DNA from: Microbacterium sp. RU33B
Lineage (GTDB): Bacteria > Actinomycetota > Actinomycetes > Actinomycetales > Microbacteriaceae
Reading direction: 5' to 3'
Assembly (NCBI RefSeq): GCF_900155915.1
Contig: NZ_FTPO01000001.1
Span: forward strand, 1,550,001 to 1,614,000
Length of the DNA: 64,000 nucleotides
The position numbers and the translations under genes were made by a program. Position 1 is the stretch's first letter, and each line of letters starts with the position of its first letter. Of the stretch, positions 15,887-23,767 are shown in pieces. The notes below the pieces were generated by a model. That model saw only the letters and a program-made list of their open reading frames with translations. It ran no database searches and was not told the DNA's origin.

Positions 15887-15892
15887 ATTCTA
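15887..15892 (-). promoter_or_regulatory. Leaderless-type -10 element of the alpha/beta hydrolase gene
   Basis: TAGAAT on the minus strand ends 6 nt before the ATG at 15880. Confidence 0.55.
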
Positions 15893-15909
15893 CGGACCGC
15901 TGCCGGCCG

Positions 15910-15956
15910 TCCCGCGCCCTGAGCCCGCCCTCCCGCGCCCTGAGCCCGTCGAAGGG
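15910..15956. repeat. Tandem 18-bp repeat ending in the dispersed CCCTGAGCCCG element
   Basis: TCCCGCGCCCTGAGCCCG occurs at 15910-15927 and again at 15931-15948 (period 21). The second copy continues into the full 19-bp element (15938-15956) that is also found in the 3' end of mccA. It lies in the divergent gap between the hydrolase and the exonuclease. Confidence 0.7.
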
Positions 15957-15991
15957 CGGAGCGCCTCGATCGCGATGTCGGCGGCCTCGCA

Positions 15992-15997
15992 TACCTT
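15992..15997 (+). promoter_or_regulatory. Leaderless-type -10 element of the exonuclease gene
   Basis: TACCTT ends 7 nt before the ATG at 16005. Confidence 0.5.
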
Positions 15998-16004
15998 GGG
16001 CGGC

Positions 16005-16736
16005 ATGGATCAGTGGCAGGCCGAGCCGCTCCCGCTGTGGGAAGCACCCTCGTGGACGTCGGTGGTGGGTGTCTTCGACCTCGAGACCACCGGAATCGAC
16101 GTCACCACCGACCGCGTGGTCACGGCGCACGTGGGACTCCTCGATTCGGCCGGCACGGTCATCCGGGCGCGCGACTGGCTCGCCGATCCGGGCGTGCCGA
16201 TCCCCGAGGGCGCGACCGCCGTCCACGGCATCACGACGGCGCGCGCACGGGCGGAGGGCCGACCGGCGCGCGAGGTCGTCGCCGAGGTCGTGGAGTCGCT
16301 TCGCGCCCTGTTCGACGCGGGCATCCCCGTCGTGGCCTACAACGCGCCCTACGACTTCTCACTGCTGAAGAACGAGGCCCTCCGTCACGGCATCCCGCCG
16401 ATCCTGGCGCCCGCGCCCGTCATCGATCCGCTCGTCGTCGACAAGCGCTACGACAGGTACCGCCGCGGCAAGCGCACCCTGGCGGTCGTCGCCGAGCACT
16501 ACGCCGTGCCCCTCGACGGCGCACACGAGGCCTCCGCCGACGCGATCGCCGCCGGCCGCGTGGCCCAGGCGCTCGCCGACCGCTTCGCACCCTGGCTGCC
16601 GCCGACGGCCGCAGAGCTGCACACGCGTCAGATCGGCTGGGCGCGGGCGCAGGCCGAGAGTCTCACCGAGTACTTCATCCGCATGGGGCGTCTCGACCCC
16701 GACGACGCGGTCGACGGCAGCTGGCCCATCCGCTGA
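16005..16736 (+). CDS. DnaQ-like 3'-5' exonuclease (DEDDh)
   Basis: A 243-residue exonuclease of the DNA polymerase III epsilon type. The three Exo motifs are present: FDLETTG (about residues 24-30), VAYNAPYDFSLL (about 109-120) and HEASADA (about 174-180), giving the DEDDh catalytic set. It is a stand-alone protein, not fused to a polymerase or helicase, so it may trim DNA or RNA ends or proofread. I start it at ATG 16005; the frame is open further upstream but that stretch contains the repeats at 15910-15956 and a -10 element placed right for a leaderless start at 16005. A terminator-like hairpin (16786-16809) follows 50 nt downstream. Confidence 0.88.
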   Translation: MDQWQAEPLPLWEAPSWTSVVGVFDLETTGIDVTTDRVVTAHVGLLDSAGTVIRARDWLADPGVPIPEGATAVHGITTARARAEGRPAREVVAEVVESLRALFDAGIPVVAYNAPYDFSLLKNEALRHGIPPILAPAPVIDPLVVDKRYDRYRRGKRTLAVVAEHYAVPLDGAHEASADAIAAGRVAQALADRFAPWLPPTAAELHTRQIGWARAQAESLTEYFIRMGRLDPDDAVDGSWPIR

Positions 16737-16785
16737 CTCGGTCGCGCTCGGAGGCGCCGACCGCCGACGCGCGGAGCGAACGCAG

Positions 16786-16809
16786 AAGGCCCCGCCGAAG
16801 CGGGGCCTT
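16786..16809. terminator. Hairpin terminator between the exonuclease and L31 genes
   Basis: AAGGCCCCG and CGGGGCCTT form a 9-bp perfect stem with loop CCGAAG. It lies between convergent genes and can serve both. Confidence 0.65.
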
Positions 16810-16826
16810 CCGGAGAATCAGCGTGC

Positions 16827-17081
16827 TTACTTGGAGCCGCCGAAGCCCTTGAAGCGCTGGTTGAACTTCTCGACACGACCGGCCGAGTCCATGATGCGCT
16901 GCTTGCCCGTGTAGAACGGGTGCGACGCGGAGGAGATCTCGACGTCGATGACGGGGTACTCGACGCCGTCGAGCTCGATCGTCTTGTCGCTGGACACCGT
17001 CGAGCGCGTCAGGAACGTGTCGCCCGAACCGAGGTCGCGGAACACAACGGCCTGGTAGGTGGGGTGGAGGTCGGTCTTCAT
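16827..17081 (-). CDS. rpmE2: 50S ribosomal protein L31 type B
   Basis: An 84-residue L31 beginning [16 protein letters not shown] with the family's [12 protein letters not shown] and [13 protein letters not shown] segments. It lacks the CxxC zinc motif of type A L31, so it is the zinc-free paralogue. Zinc-free L31 is commonly induced under zinc limitation through Zur in bacteria that have both forms, but I see no convincing Zur box here, and it may be the only L31. The start at 17081 is chosen because it fits the family; upstream in-frame codons belong to a leader that contains a hairpin at 17103-17122. Confidence 0.93.
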   Translation of the reverse strand: MKTDLHPTYQAVVFRDLGSGDTFLTRSTVSSDKTIELDGVEYPVIDVEISSASHPFYTGKQRIMDSAGRVEKFNQRFKGFGGSK

Positions 17082-17102
17082 GGTGATCCCTAAGGAGTCG
17101 TG

Positions 17103-17122
17103 GCCCTGGATTGTGCCAGGGC
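17103..17122 (-). promoter_or_regulatory. Hairpin in the L31 mRNA leader
   Basis: GCCCTGG and CCAGGGC form a 7-bp stem around a 6-nt loop, 21 nt before the L31 start codon and downstream of a candidate -10 TAATAT (17162-17157). It could take part in control of L31 translation; that is inference. Confidence 0.4.
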
Positions 17123-17195
17123 GCCAAGTCGGCGGCGCGGAATGCACCAAAGGGCAATATTACCAGGCGTTCGCCCACGGGGCGAACCGGGCGGT

Positions 17196-17981
17196 TCAGG
17201 CGATCGCGCGAGCGGAGTAGCGTCCCGCGTCCTCGGTCAGCTGGATCGTGAGACCGAAGGTCTCGGTGAGGTTCTCCGCCGTCAGCGCCTCGGCGATCGG
17301 GCCCGCGGCGACGGCCTGCCCGTCGCGCAGCAGCAGCACGTGGGTGAACCCGATGGGGATCTCCTCGACGTGGTGCGTGACCATGATCATCGCCGGCGTG
17401 GTGGGCGCCTGCGCGTACCCGCCGAGGAGGGCCAGGAGCTCCTCGCGAGCGCCGAGATCGAGACTCGCGCTCGGCTCGTCCAGAAGCAGCAGCTCGGGGT
17501 CGGTCATCACGGCGCGGGCGATCTGGACGCGCTTCTGCTCGCCGTCGGACAGGGTGCCGAACGTGCGGTCGGCGAGGTGGTCGAGCTTCCACTCCGCGAG
17601 CACGCGCAGGGCGCGGCGCTCGTCGATGTCTTCGTACTGCTCGTTCCAGCGACCGGTGACGGAGTACGCCGCCGTGAGAACGACGTTGAGCACCGTCTCC
17701 TCGGGAGGCAGGCGCCGAGCCATCGCGGAGGAGGCGAAGCCGATGCGGGGGCGCAGCTCGAACACGTCGGTGCGCCCGAGGCGCTCCCCCAGGATCTCGA
17801 CCACGCCCGCGCTCGGGTGGATGAGCGTGTCGGCGAGCTGGAGCACCGTCGTCTTCCCGGCGCCGTTGGGCCCGAGGATCACCCAGCGTTCGTCATCGGC
17901 CACGCTCCACTCGAGGTGATCGATGATGTCCCGAGCGTTCCGGCGGACGACGACCTCGGAGAATCGGAGCACCTGCGGCAT
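17196..17981 (-). CDS. ABC transporter ATP-binding protein
   Basis: A 261-residue single ABC ATPase: Walker A GPNGAGKT (about residues 38-45), a slightly unusual signature LSDGEQKR in place of LSGGQ, Walker B LLLLDEPSASLD, and the switch histidine in MVTHHVEE. It resembles the YlmA/ModF-like stand-alone ATPases. No permease or binding protein gene lies next to it, so the partner is unknown or the protein has a non-transport role. TAGGCT ends 7 nt before the start, inside the 3' end of the neighbouring glycogen synthase gene, so it is probably transcribed on its own as a leaderless mRNA. Confidence 0.82.
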   Translation of the reverse strand: MPQVLRFSEVVVRRNARDIIDHLEWSVADDERWVILGPNGAGKTTVLQLADTLIHPSAGVVEILGERLGRTDVFELRPRIGFASSAMARRLPPEETVLNVVLTAAYSVTGRWNEQYEDIDERRALRVLAEWKLDHLADRTFGTLSDGEQKRVQIARAVMTDPELLLLDEPSASLDLGAREELLALLGGYAQAPTTPAMIMVTHHVEEIPIGFTHVLLLRDGQAVAAGPIAEALTAENLTETFGLTIQLTEDAGRYSARAIA

Positions 17982-17988
17982 GCTGCCC

Positions 17989-17994
17989 AGCCTA
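17989..17994 (-). promoter_or_regulatory. Leaderless-type -10 element of the ABC ATPase gene
   Basis: TAGGCT on the minus strand ends 7 nt before the ATG at 17981. Confidence 0.5.
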
Positions 17995-19185
17995 TCGGCC
18001 CGAAGCGGCGACCTCCGCGTACAGCGCCGCCGTCTCCTCGGCGATCCTCTCCCAGCTGAAGTCCTCGGCGGCCCGTCGGCGGCCCGCTTCGCCGTACTGC
18101 GCGGCCTGCGCAGGGTCGCTCACGACCTCCGTCAGCACCCGGGCGAGATCGTCGACGTACTTCTCGGGATCGATCGGCGTTCCGGTGCCGTCCTGGACCT
18201 GTTCGATGGGCACGAGGCGTCCGGTCACGCCGTCGACGACGACCTCGGGGATGCCTCCCGTCGCCGTGCCGACGACAGCGGCTCCGCACGCCATGGCCTC
18301 CAGATTGACGATGCCGAGCGGCTCGTAGATGGAGGGGCACACGAACGTCGTGGCCGCGGTGAGCACGGCGCACAGCTGGTCGCGCGGCAGGAAGGTGTCG
18401 ATCCACACGACGCCGTCGCGCTTGGCCTGGAGATCGCGCACGAGGCCTTCGACCTCCTCCATGATCTGCGGAGTGTCGGGCGCGCCGGCGCACAGGATCA
18501 GCTGGACGTCGGCGGGGAGCTTCTCGGCGGCGCGCAGGAAGTAGGGCAGCCCTTTCTGACGGGTGATGCGACCCACGAAGACGACGGACGGCCGCTCCGG
18601 ATCGATGCCGAGCTCGGCCAGGAGTGCGGGATCGTGCACGGGGCGCCAGGCCTGGGTGTCGATGCCGTTGTAGACGACGCGCACCTTGCCGGGGTCGAGC
18701 GAGGGATAGCTGCGCAGGATGTCGTTGCGCATCCCGTCGCTGACGGCGACGACGGCCGCCGCGCCCTCGTACGCCGTCTTCTCGATCCAGCTCGACACGG
18801 CGTATCCGCCGCCGAGCTGCTCGGCCTTCCAGGGCCGCAGCGGCTCCAGCGAATGAGCCGTCACGATGTGCGGGATGCCGTGCAGCAACGAGGCCAGGTG
18901 GCCGGCGAAGTTGGCGTACCAGGTGTGCGAGTGCACGACGTCGGCGCCCGCGACATCCGTCACGATCTCCAGATCCGTCCCGAGCGTCTGCACCGCCGCG
19001 TTCGACGCCGCGAGCTCGGCGGGCACGTCGTACGAGGTCGTCCCGTCCTCGTCGCGATCGGCCCCGAAAGCGCGCACCTGCACGTCCAACGACGTGCGCA
19101 GAGCCTTGACGAGCTCGGTCACGTGGACTCCGGCACCCCCGTAGATCTCCGGCGGATACTCCTTCGTGATGATGTCGACACGCAT
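17992..19185 (-). CDS. glgA: GT4-type glycogen synthase / maltose-1-phosphate synthase
   Basis: A 397-residue glycosyltransferase starting MRVDIITKEYPPEIYGGAGV. The GT4/GT5-like fold is shown by the N-terminal GGAGVHVTEL loop, FVGRITRQKGLPYFLRAAEK and the E-x7-E motif in YEPLGIVNLEAMACG. It is the actinobacterial type whose M. tuberculosis member (Rv1212c, GlgM) makes alpha-maltose 1-phosphate from ADP-glucose and glucose 1-phosphate, so the GlgM reaction is at least as likely as direct glycogen elongation. The start is set at 19185; the frame upstream lies in the promoter shared with glgC. The pair glgA-glgC in this divergent order is the same as in mycobacteria. Confidence 0.88.
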   Translation of the reverse strand: MRVDIITKEYPPEIYGGAGVHVTELVKALRTSLDVQVRAFGADRDEDGTTSYDVPAELAASNAAVQTLGTDLEIVTDVAGADVVHSHTWYANFAGHLASLLHGIPHIVTAHSLEPLRPWKAEQLGGGYAVSSWIEKTAYEGAAAVVAVSDGMRNDILRSYPSLDPGKVRVVYNGIDTQAWRPVHDPALLAELGIDPERPSVVFVGRITRQKGLPYFLRAAEKLPADVQLILCAGAPDTPQIMEEVEGLVRDLQAKRDGVVWIDTFLPRDQLCAVLTAATTFVCPSIYEPLGIVNLEAMACGAAVVGTATGGIPEVVVDGVTGRLVPIEQVQDGTGTPIDPEKYVDDLARVLTEVVSDPAQAAQYGEAGRRRAAEDFSWERIAEETAALYAEVAASGR

Positions 19186-19192
19186 GTGTCGA

Positions 19193-19198
19193 ACGCTA
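19193..19198 (-). promoter_or_regulatory. Leaderless-type -10 element of glgA
   Basis: TAGCGT on the minus strand ends 7 nt before the glgA ATG, within the 47-bp divergent gap. Confidence 0.5.
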
Positions 19199-19220
19199 GT
19201 ACAGGCGGCCCGTGCGGGCA

Positions 19221-19226
19221 TAGTGT
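19221..19226 (+). promoter_or_regulatory. Leaderless-type -10 element of glgC
   Basis: TAGTGT ends 6 nt before the glgC ATG at 19233. Confidence 0.5.
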
Positions 19227-19232
19227 GGTGCC

Positions 19233-20474
19233 ATGCCTGCAGCGCCGAAGGTCTTCGGAATCATCCTCGCGGGGGGCGAGGGCAAGCGTCTCATGCCGCT
19301 CACAGCGGACCGAGCCAAGCCAGCCGTCCCCTTCGGAGGTCAGTACCGCCTCATCGACTTCGCGATCTCGAATCTCATAAATTCGGGTCTTCGCCAGATC
19401 GTCGTGCTGACCCAGTACAAATCCCACAGCCTCGACCGGCACATCTCCCAGAACTGGCGGATGTCTCCGATGCTCGACTCCTACGTGGCCTCGGTGCCGG
19501 CGCAGCAGAGGCTCGGCAAGCGCTGGTTCTCGGGCTCGGCCGACGCCATCCTCCAGAGCATGAACCTCGTCAACGACGAGAAGCCCGACATCGTCATCGT
19601 CATCGGCGCCGACCACGTCTACCGCATGGACTTCCGGCAGATGCTGGCCGCGCACATCGAGTCGGGGGCTCGCGCGACGGTCGCCGGCATCCGCCAGCCG
19701 ATCTCGCTCGCGAACCAGTTCGGCGTCATCGCGGTCGATGACGACGACCCGGCGAAGATCAGCGACTTCCTCGAGAAGCCGCAGAACCCGGCGGGTCTCG
19801 CCGACAGTCCGAACGAAGTGCTCGCCTCCATGGGCAACTACATCTTCAACACGGATGCCCTCATCGAGGCCGTCGAGACCGACGGCGAGCTGCCGACGTC
19901 CAATCACGACATGGGCGGCGACATCATCCCCTACTTCGTGGGCCGCGGTGAAGCCGGCGTGTACGACATGAACCGCAACGACGTGCCGGGTTCCACCGAG
20001 CGCGATCGCTACTACTGGCGCGACGTCGGAACCATCGAGTCGTTCTTCGACGCGCACATGGATCTGATCTCGACCCTGCCGATCTTCAACCTGTACAACA
20101 CCGACTGGCCGATCCACTCGCAGACCGTCAACTCGCCGCCCGCGAAGTTCGTGCGCGACGGCGTCGGACGCATCGGCAATGCGATCGACTCGATCGTGTC
20201 GCTCGGGTCGGTGCTCTCGGGCACGCATCTCGAACGCAGCGTCGTCGGCCCGTGGACGCTCTCGGGCGGCGGATCGACGATCACCGACTCGGTGCTGTTC
20301 GACCACGTCCAGGTGGGCGCGGGTGCCCGCGTCCATCGCGCGATCCTCGACAAGAACGTCGTCCTCGCACCCGGCGCCACCGTCGGCGTCGATCGCGAAC
20401 GCGACCTCGCCCGCGGATTCACCGTCACCGAGACCGGCATCACGGTCGTCGGCAAGGGACTCATCGTCGACTGA
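19233..20474 (+). CDS. glgC: Glucose-1-phosphate adenylyltransferase (ADP-glucose pyrophosphorylase)
   Basis: A 413-residue enzyme with the nucleotidyltransferase signature [20 protein letters not shown], then [19 protein letters not shown], the GSADAILQ region, FLEKPQNP and a C-terminal left-handed beta-helix with hexapeptide-like repeats. It makes ADP-glucose from ATP and glucose 1-phosphate for the divergent glgA product. The 47-bp gap between the two starts holds only two -10 elements, each spaced for leaderless transcription. A 16-bp-stem terminator follows 12 nt after the stop. Confidence 0.95.
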   Translation: MPAAPKVFGIILAGGEGKRLMPLTADRAKPAVPFGGQYRLIDFAISNLINSGLRQIVVLTQYKSHSLDRHISQNWRMSPMLDSYVASVPAQQRLGKRWFSGSADAILQSMNLVNDEKPDIVIVIGADHVYRMDFRQMLAAHIESGARATVAGIRQPISLANQFGVIAVDDDDPAKISDFLEKPQNPAGLADSPNEVLASMGNYIFNTDALIEAVETDGELPTSNHDMGGDIIPYFVGRGEAGVYDMNRNDVPGSTERDRYYWRDVGTIESFFDAHMDLISTLPIFNLYNTDWPIHSQTVNSPPAKFVRDGVGRIGNAIDSIVSLGSVLSGTHLERSVVGPWTLSGGGSTITDSVLFDHVQVGAGARVHRAILDKNVVLAPGATVGVDRERDLARGFTVTETGITVVGKGLIVD

Positions 20475-20486
20475 CGTCTGTCGAGA

Positions 20487-20522
20487 ACGGATGCCGCGGA
20501 CCTTCGGGTCCGCGGCATCCGT
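20487..20522 (+). terminator. Strong hairpin terminator after glgC
   Basis: Perfect 16-bp stem (20487-20502 with 20507-20522) closed by a TTCG tetraloop. The outer stem is ACGGATGCC paired with GGCATCCGT, the recurrent word of this genome. Confidence 0.8.
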
Positions 20523-20553
20523 CGTCTCGGCGGGCAGCACCCAGGCGCCCCGC

Positions 20554-20559
20554 TACCGT
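20554..20559 (+). promoter_or_regulatory. Leaderless-type -10 element of serB
   Basis: TACCGT ends 6 nt before the GTG at 20566. Confidence 0.5.
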
Positions 20560-20565
20560 AGAGGC

Positions 20566-21204
20566 GTGCCCGAGAACCCCCGCTTCCTCGTCGTGCTCGA
20601 CGCCGATTCGACCCTCATCCGCAACGAGGTCATCGAGCTCATCGCCGATGAGGCCGGCCGCGGCGCAGAGGTCGCCGCCGCGACCGAGGCCGCGATGCGC
20701 GGCGAAGTGGATTTCGCCACGAGCCTGCGCTCCCGCGTCGAAGCGCTGCGCGGCGTGCCCGTGGCCTCCTTCGCACGCGTGCTCTCGCGCATCCAGCCGA
20801 CGCCGGGAGTGCACGAGCTCATCGCGGCGGTGCACGCGCGCGGCGGTCGCGTGGGGGTGGTGTCGGGCGGATTCCACGAGATCCTCGACACGGTCGCCCC
20901 GGCCCTGGGCGTCGACGTGTGGCGCGCGAATCGGCTCGCCGTGCGCGACGGCCTTCTGACGGGCGTCGTCGAGGGCGACATCGTGGATGCCGAGGCGAAG
21001 GCGTCCGCCGTCCGCGAGTGGGCCACCGAGGGGAATGTGCCGCTGACGCGGACCATCGCGATCGGCGACGGCGCGAACGACCTGCGGATGATGGCGGTCG
21101 CCGGCCTCGGACTCGCCTTCAACGCCAAGCCCGCTGTGCGGGCGCAGGCAGACCTGGTGGTGGAGCCGGTCGACCTGCGCGAAGTCATCCCCCTGCTCCC
21201 CTGA
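20566..21204 (+). CDS. serB: Phosphoserine phosphatase
   Basis: A 212-residue HAD phosphatase. Motif I is LDADSTLI with both aspartates, followed by RNEVIELIADEAGRG as in SerB; motif II is the serine in VGVVSGGFHE, and motifs III/IV are the lysine region AEAKASAVREWA and IGDGANDLRMM. It hydrolyses O-phosphoserine to serine. The enzyme lacks the N-terminal ACT domains found in longer actinobacterial SerB2 proteins. The GTG start is chosen because TACCGT is placed 6 nt upstream and the first residues (VPENPRFLVVLDADST) lead directly into motif I; a much longer frame upstream runs through the glgC terminator. Confidence 0.88.
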   Translation: MPENPRFLVVLDADSTLIRNEVIELIADEAGRGAEVAAATEAAMRGEVDFATSLRSRVEALRGVPVASFARVLSRIQPTPGVHELIAAVHARGGRVGVVSGGFHEILDTVAPALGVDVWRANRLAVRDGLLTGVVEGDIVDAEAKASAVREWATEGNVPLTRTIAIGDGANDLRMMAVAGLGLAFNAKPAVRAQADLVVEPVDLREVIPLLP

Positions 21205-21224
21205 CGGATGTCGGACGCCTCCCG

Positions 21225-21230
21225 TAGCGT
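21225..21230 (+). promoter_or_regulatory. Leaderless-type -10 element of the 21237 hydrolase
   Basis: TAGCGT ends 6 nt before the ATG at 21237. Confidence 0.5.
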
Positions 21231-21236
21231 CTGAGC

Positions 21237-21929
21237 ATGGACGTGATTCTGGTACCCGGTCTCTGGCTCGACGCGTCGTCGTGGGACGACGTCCTTCCGG
21301 TGCTGGAGGCCGCCGGCCATACGCCGCACGCCCTCACGATGCCGGGCGTCGGCGCGGCAGCCGCCGAGTCGGCCGAGATCACCATCGCCGACTGGATCGC
21401 CGCAGTCGTCGCCGAACTCGACACACTCGAGAGCCCGGCGGTGCTCGTCGGGCACAGCGGCGGCGGGAACGTCGTGTGGGGCGCGGCCGACGCCCGGCCC
21501 GAAAAGGTGGCGCGCGTCGTCTTCGTCGACACGATCCCCCCGCACCCGGGCGGTCAGATCTCCGAGTTCCCGATCGTCGACGGCGTCATCCCGTTCCCGG
21601 GCTGGGAGTTCTTCGACGACGAAGACGTGCACGACCTCGACGCCGCCACGCGCGAGCGCACCGCTCCGATGACGAAGAGCGTGCCGGCGCGGGTGCCGAC
21701 CGATCCGGTGCCCCTCGCCGATCCGCGACGGTTCGACCTGCCGGTCACGCTGCTCATGGGCGGGATGGACGAGCCGACGTTCCGTCGAGCGGTGGCGCAG
21801 TGGGGACCGCACGGCGACGAGTTCGCCGCGATCGCCGACGCCGAAGTCGTCGAGCTCGGCACGGCGCATTGGCCGCAGTTCACCAAGCCGGCGGATCTGG
21901 GCGCGGCGATCGTCGCAGCGGTCCGCTGA
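21237..21929 (+). CDS. Alpha/beta hydrolase (esterase-like)
   Basis: A 230-residue alpha/beta hydrolase of the short EstC/salicylate-esterase-like type. The oxyanion region is VPGLWLDASSWDDVLPVLEA, the nucleophile elbow is VLVGHSGGGNVVWG, and the probable catalytic histidine is in ELGTAHWPQFTKPAD near the C-terminus. The substrate is unknown. It starts 32 nt after serB with its own leaderless-type -10 element, so co-expression with serB is possible but not required. It converges on fabG with 25 bp between the stop codons and no obvious hairpin. Confidence 0.82.
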   Translation: MDVILVPGLWLDASSWDDVLPVLEAAGHTPHALTMPGVGAAAAESAEITIADWIAAVVAELDTLESPAVLVGHSGGGNVVWGAADARPEKVARVVFVDTIPPHPGGQISEFPIVDGVIPFPGWEFFDDEDVHDLDAATRERTAPMTKSVPARVPTDPVPLADPRRFDLPVTLLMGGMDEPTFRRAVAQWGPHGDEFAAIADAEVVELGTAHWPQFTKPADLGAAIVAAVR

Positions 21930-21954
21930 GGGCGGGTCGGTCGACGGGCGGGGG

Positions 21955-22665
21955 TCAGTGGCCCATGCCGAGGCCGCCGTCGACCGGGATCACCGCACCC
22001 GAGATGTACGCGGAGTCGTCCGAGGCGAGCCAGGTCACCACACCGGCGACCTCGCCGGGCGTGGCGAAGCGTCCGGCGGGGATGTTGCGCTTGTACTCGG
22101 CCTGCGTCTCGTCGGGCAGGGCCGCCGTCATGTCGGTCTCGATGAATCCCGGTGCCACGACGTTGGCCGTGATCCCGCGCGCGCCGAGCTCGCGCGTGAG
22201 CGAGCGGGCGAATCCGACCAGACCGGCCTTCGACGACGAGTAGTTGATCTGGCCGGCCGAACCGTAGAGCCCGACGACCGACGAGATGAGGATGACGCGA
22301 CCCCACCGGGCGCGCAGCATCCCCTTGGAGGCGCGCTTCACGACGCGGAAGGCGCCGCCCAGGTTCGTGGCCACGACGCTGTCGAAGTCGTCTTCGCTCA
22401 TTCGCAGCAGCAGAGTGTCCTTCGTGACGCCGGCGTTCGCGACGACGATCTCGACGGGACCGAGGACCTTCTCGACCTCTGTGAAGGCGGCATCGACGGC
22501 CGTGGCATCCGTGACATCCGCCCGCACGGTGAGGGTGCCCTCCGGACCTTCGCCGGAGCGGGCGGTGACGGCCACACGATAGCCGTCGGCGACGAAGCGC
22601 TCGGCGATGGCGCGGCCGATGCCGCGGTTGCCGCCGGTGACGAGGACGACGCGATCGGTGGTCAT
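21955..22665 (-). CDS. fabG: 3-oxoacyl-ACP reductase (SDR family)
   Basis: A 236-residue short-chain dehydrogenase/reductase. The cofactor motif is VLVTGGNRGIGRAIAERF, NAG is in IVVANAGVTKD, the catalytic serine is in ILISSVVGLYG and the YxxxK pair is in INYSSSKAGLVGF; the tail ISGAVIPVDGGLGMGH is typical of FabG. It reduces 3-oxoacyl-ACP in fatty acid elongation. The ATG at 22665 is preceded by ACAGGAGCC, and a minus-strand TAGGCT (22707-22702) is a reasonable -10. Stand-alone location means other SDR substrates are possible. Confidence 0.88.
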   Translation of the reverse strand: MTTDRVVLVTGGNRGIGRAIAERFVADGYRVAVTARSGEGPEGTLTVRADVTDATAVDAAFTEVEKVLGPVEIVVANAGVTKDTLLLRMSEDDFDSVVATNLGGAFRVVKRASKGMLRARWGRVILISSVVGLYGSAGQINYSSSKAGLVGFARSLTRELGARGITANVVAPGFIETDMTAALPDETQAEYKRNIPAGRFATPGEVAGVVTWLASDDSAYISGAVIPVDGGLGMGH

Positions 22666-22776
22666 GACAGGCTCCTGTCGCTGTGATGCATGAACGGCCC
22701 CAGCCTATCGGCGACGGTTTGACACGCCCGTGCCGCGCTGGGACGCTGGGACGAGATCCCGACGAAAGGCGCCACC

Positions 22777-23340
22777 GTGAGCGATCCGACTCCCCAGGAC
22801 CCGACCACTCCGGTCCCGCCCGCACCGTCCGCGCCCCCGGCGCCCGCCTACGAGCAGCCGACGTACGAGCAGCCCACGCAGCCGACCCTGCCGTATGGCC
22901 AGCCCGCCCAGCCCGCTCCCCCCGCGTACGGCCAGCCCGCGCAGCCCGCACAGCCCGCGTACGGCCAGCCCGGCTACGGCCAGCCCGCCCAGCCCTACGG
23001 CCAGGCGCCGTACGGTCAGGCGCCGTACGGGCAGGCGCCCGCGTACGGCGGCGGATACGGCTACCCGACCGCGCCCAAGACCAACACGCTGGCCATCGTG
23101 TCGCTCGTCGCGGCGATCTCGGCCTGGGTCATCCTGCCGTTCATCGGATCGGTCGTCGCCGTCATCACGGGGCACATGTCGCTCAAGCAGCTCAAGACGA
23201 GCGGCGAAGGCGGACGCGGACTGGCGCTGGCCGGCACGATCGTCGGATGGGTCGGGGTCGGGTTCGTCGTCCTGATGCTGGCGATCTTCGTCCCCATCAT
23301 CATCTATGGAATCAGTCAAGGCGCCCGATACGGCAGCTGA
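22777..23340 (+). CDS. DUF4190 membrane protein with a Tyr/Gly/Gln/Pro-rich N-terminus
   Basis: A 187-residue protein in two parts. Residues ~5-95 are proline-rich and dominated by repeats of YGQPAQP and YGQAP. Residues ~100-185 hold two hydrophobic helices (TLAIVSLVAAISAWVILPFI and GWVGVGFVVLMLAIFVPIII) joined by VITGHMSLKQLKTSGEGGRG, the DUF4190 pattern. The disordered tail is probably cytoplasmic; function is unknown, although similar proteins are common near the actinobacterial cell envelope. The start is the GTG at 22777. A TTGACA (22719-22724) lies upstream on the plus strand but no good -10 follows it. Confidence 0.82.
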   Translation: MSDPTPQDPTTPVPPAPSAPPAPAYEQPTYEQPTQPTLPYGQPAQPAPPAYGQPAQPAQPAYGQPGYGQPAQPYGQAPYGQAPYGQAPAYGGGYGYPTAPKTNTLAIVSLVAAISAWVILPFIGSVVAVITGHMSLKQLKTSGEGGRGLALAGTIVGWVGVGFVVLMLAIFVPIIIYGISQGARYGS

Positions 23341-23383
23341 GAACGGCGCCGCATGCCTGCAGCGGGCGTAGGCTGGGACCATC

Positions 23384-23767
23384 GTGAAGACCTCGACCGG
23401 ACCGCAGTCCGCGACGTCGCTGCCCCGGGCACCGCGGGACGACGCCGAATCCCGCACGCTCCGCTATTTCTGGATGATGGCGATCCGCGTCGTCTGCTTC
23501 ATCCTCATGGTCGTGATCATGCCGTACGGCTGGCACACGCTGATCCTCGGCATCGGGGCGATCGCCCTCCCGTACTTCGCGGTCGTGCTCGCCAACGTCG
23601 GCGAGAGCGGTCGCCGCGCCACCCGGGAGACTCCCGAACGCGCGCTCGAAGCCGCTCCCACCTCCGTGGCTCCCCCACCGCCGGCGACGGCGACCGTCAT
23701 CCGCATACAGGAGGTCCGTGCCGTGCACGCATCCGACGACCCCGCGTCGCCGGAGCGCGAGAAGTGA
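23384..23767 (+). CDS. DUF3099 membrane protein
   Basis: A 127-residue protein matching DUF3099: an N-terminal SLPRAPRDDAESRTLRYF segment, then two membrane helices (MMAIRVVCFILMVVIMPYGW and LILGIGAIALPYFAVVLANV) and a polar, proline-rich C-terminus. Function is unknown. The GTG at 23384 is preceded by TAGGCT ending 9 nt upstream. Its stop overlaps the GTG of the following small gene (GTGA), and that gene in turn overlaps the SURF1 gene, so the three are translated as one unit. Confidence 0.82.
   Translation: MKTSTGPQSATSLPRAPRDDAESRTLRYFWMMAIRVVCFILMVVIMPYGWHTLILGIGAIALPYFAVVLANVGESGRRATRETPERALEAAPTSVAPPPPATATVIRIQEVRAVHASDDPASPEREK

Noticed and set aside
16827..17081. A Zur box upstream of the zinc-free L31
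   Set aside because: GGCAATATTACC (17154-17165) is close to palindromic but does not resemble the Zur consensus closely enough.
22830..23060. Short tandem repeats suggesting a CRISPR or satellite
   Set aside because: The repeats are codons for YGQPAQP/YGQAP units inside the DUF4190 protein; no spacers and no cas genes.
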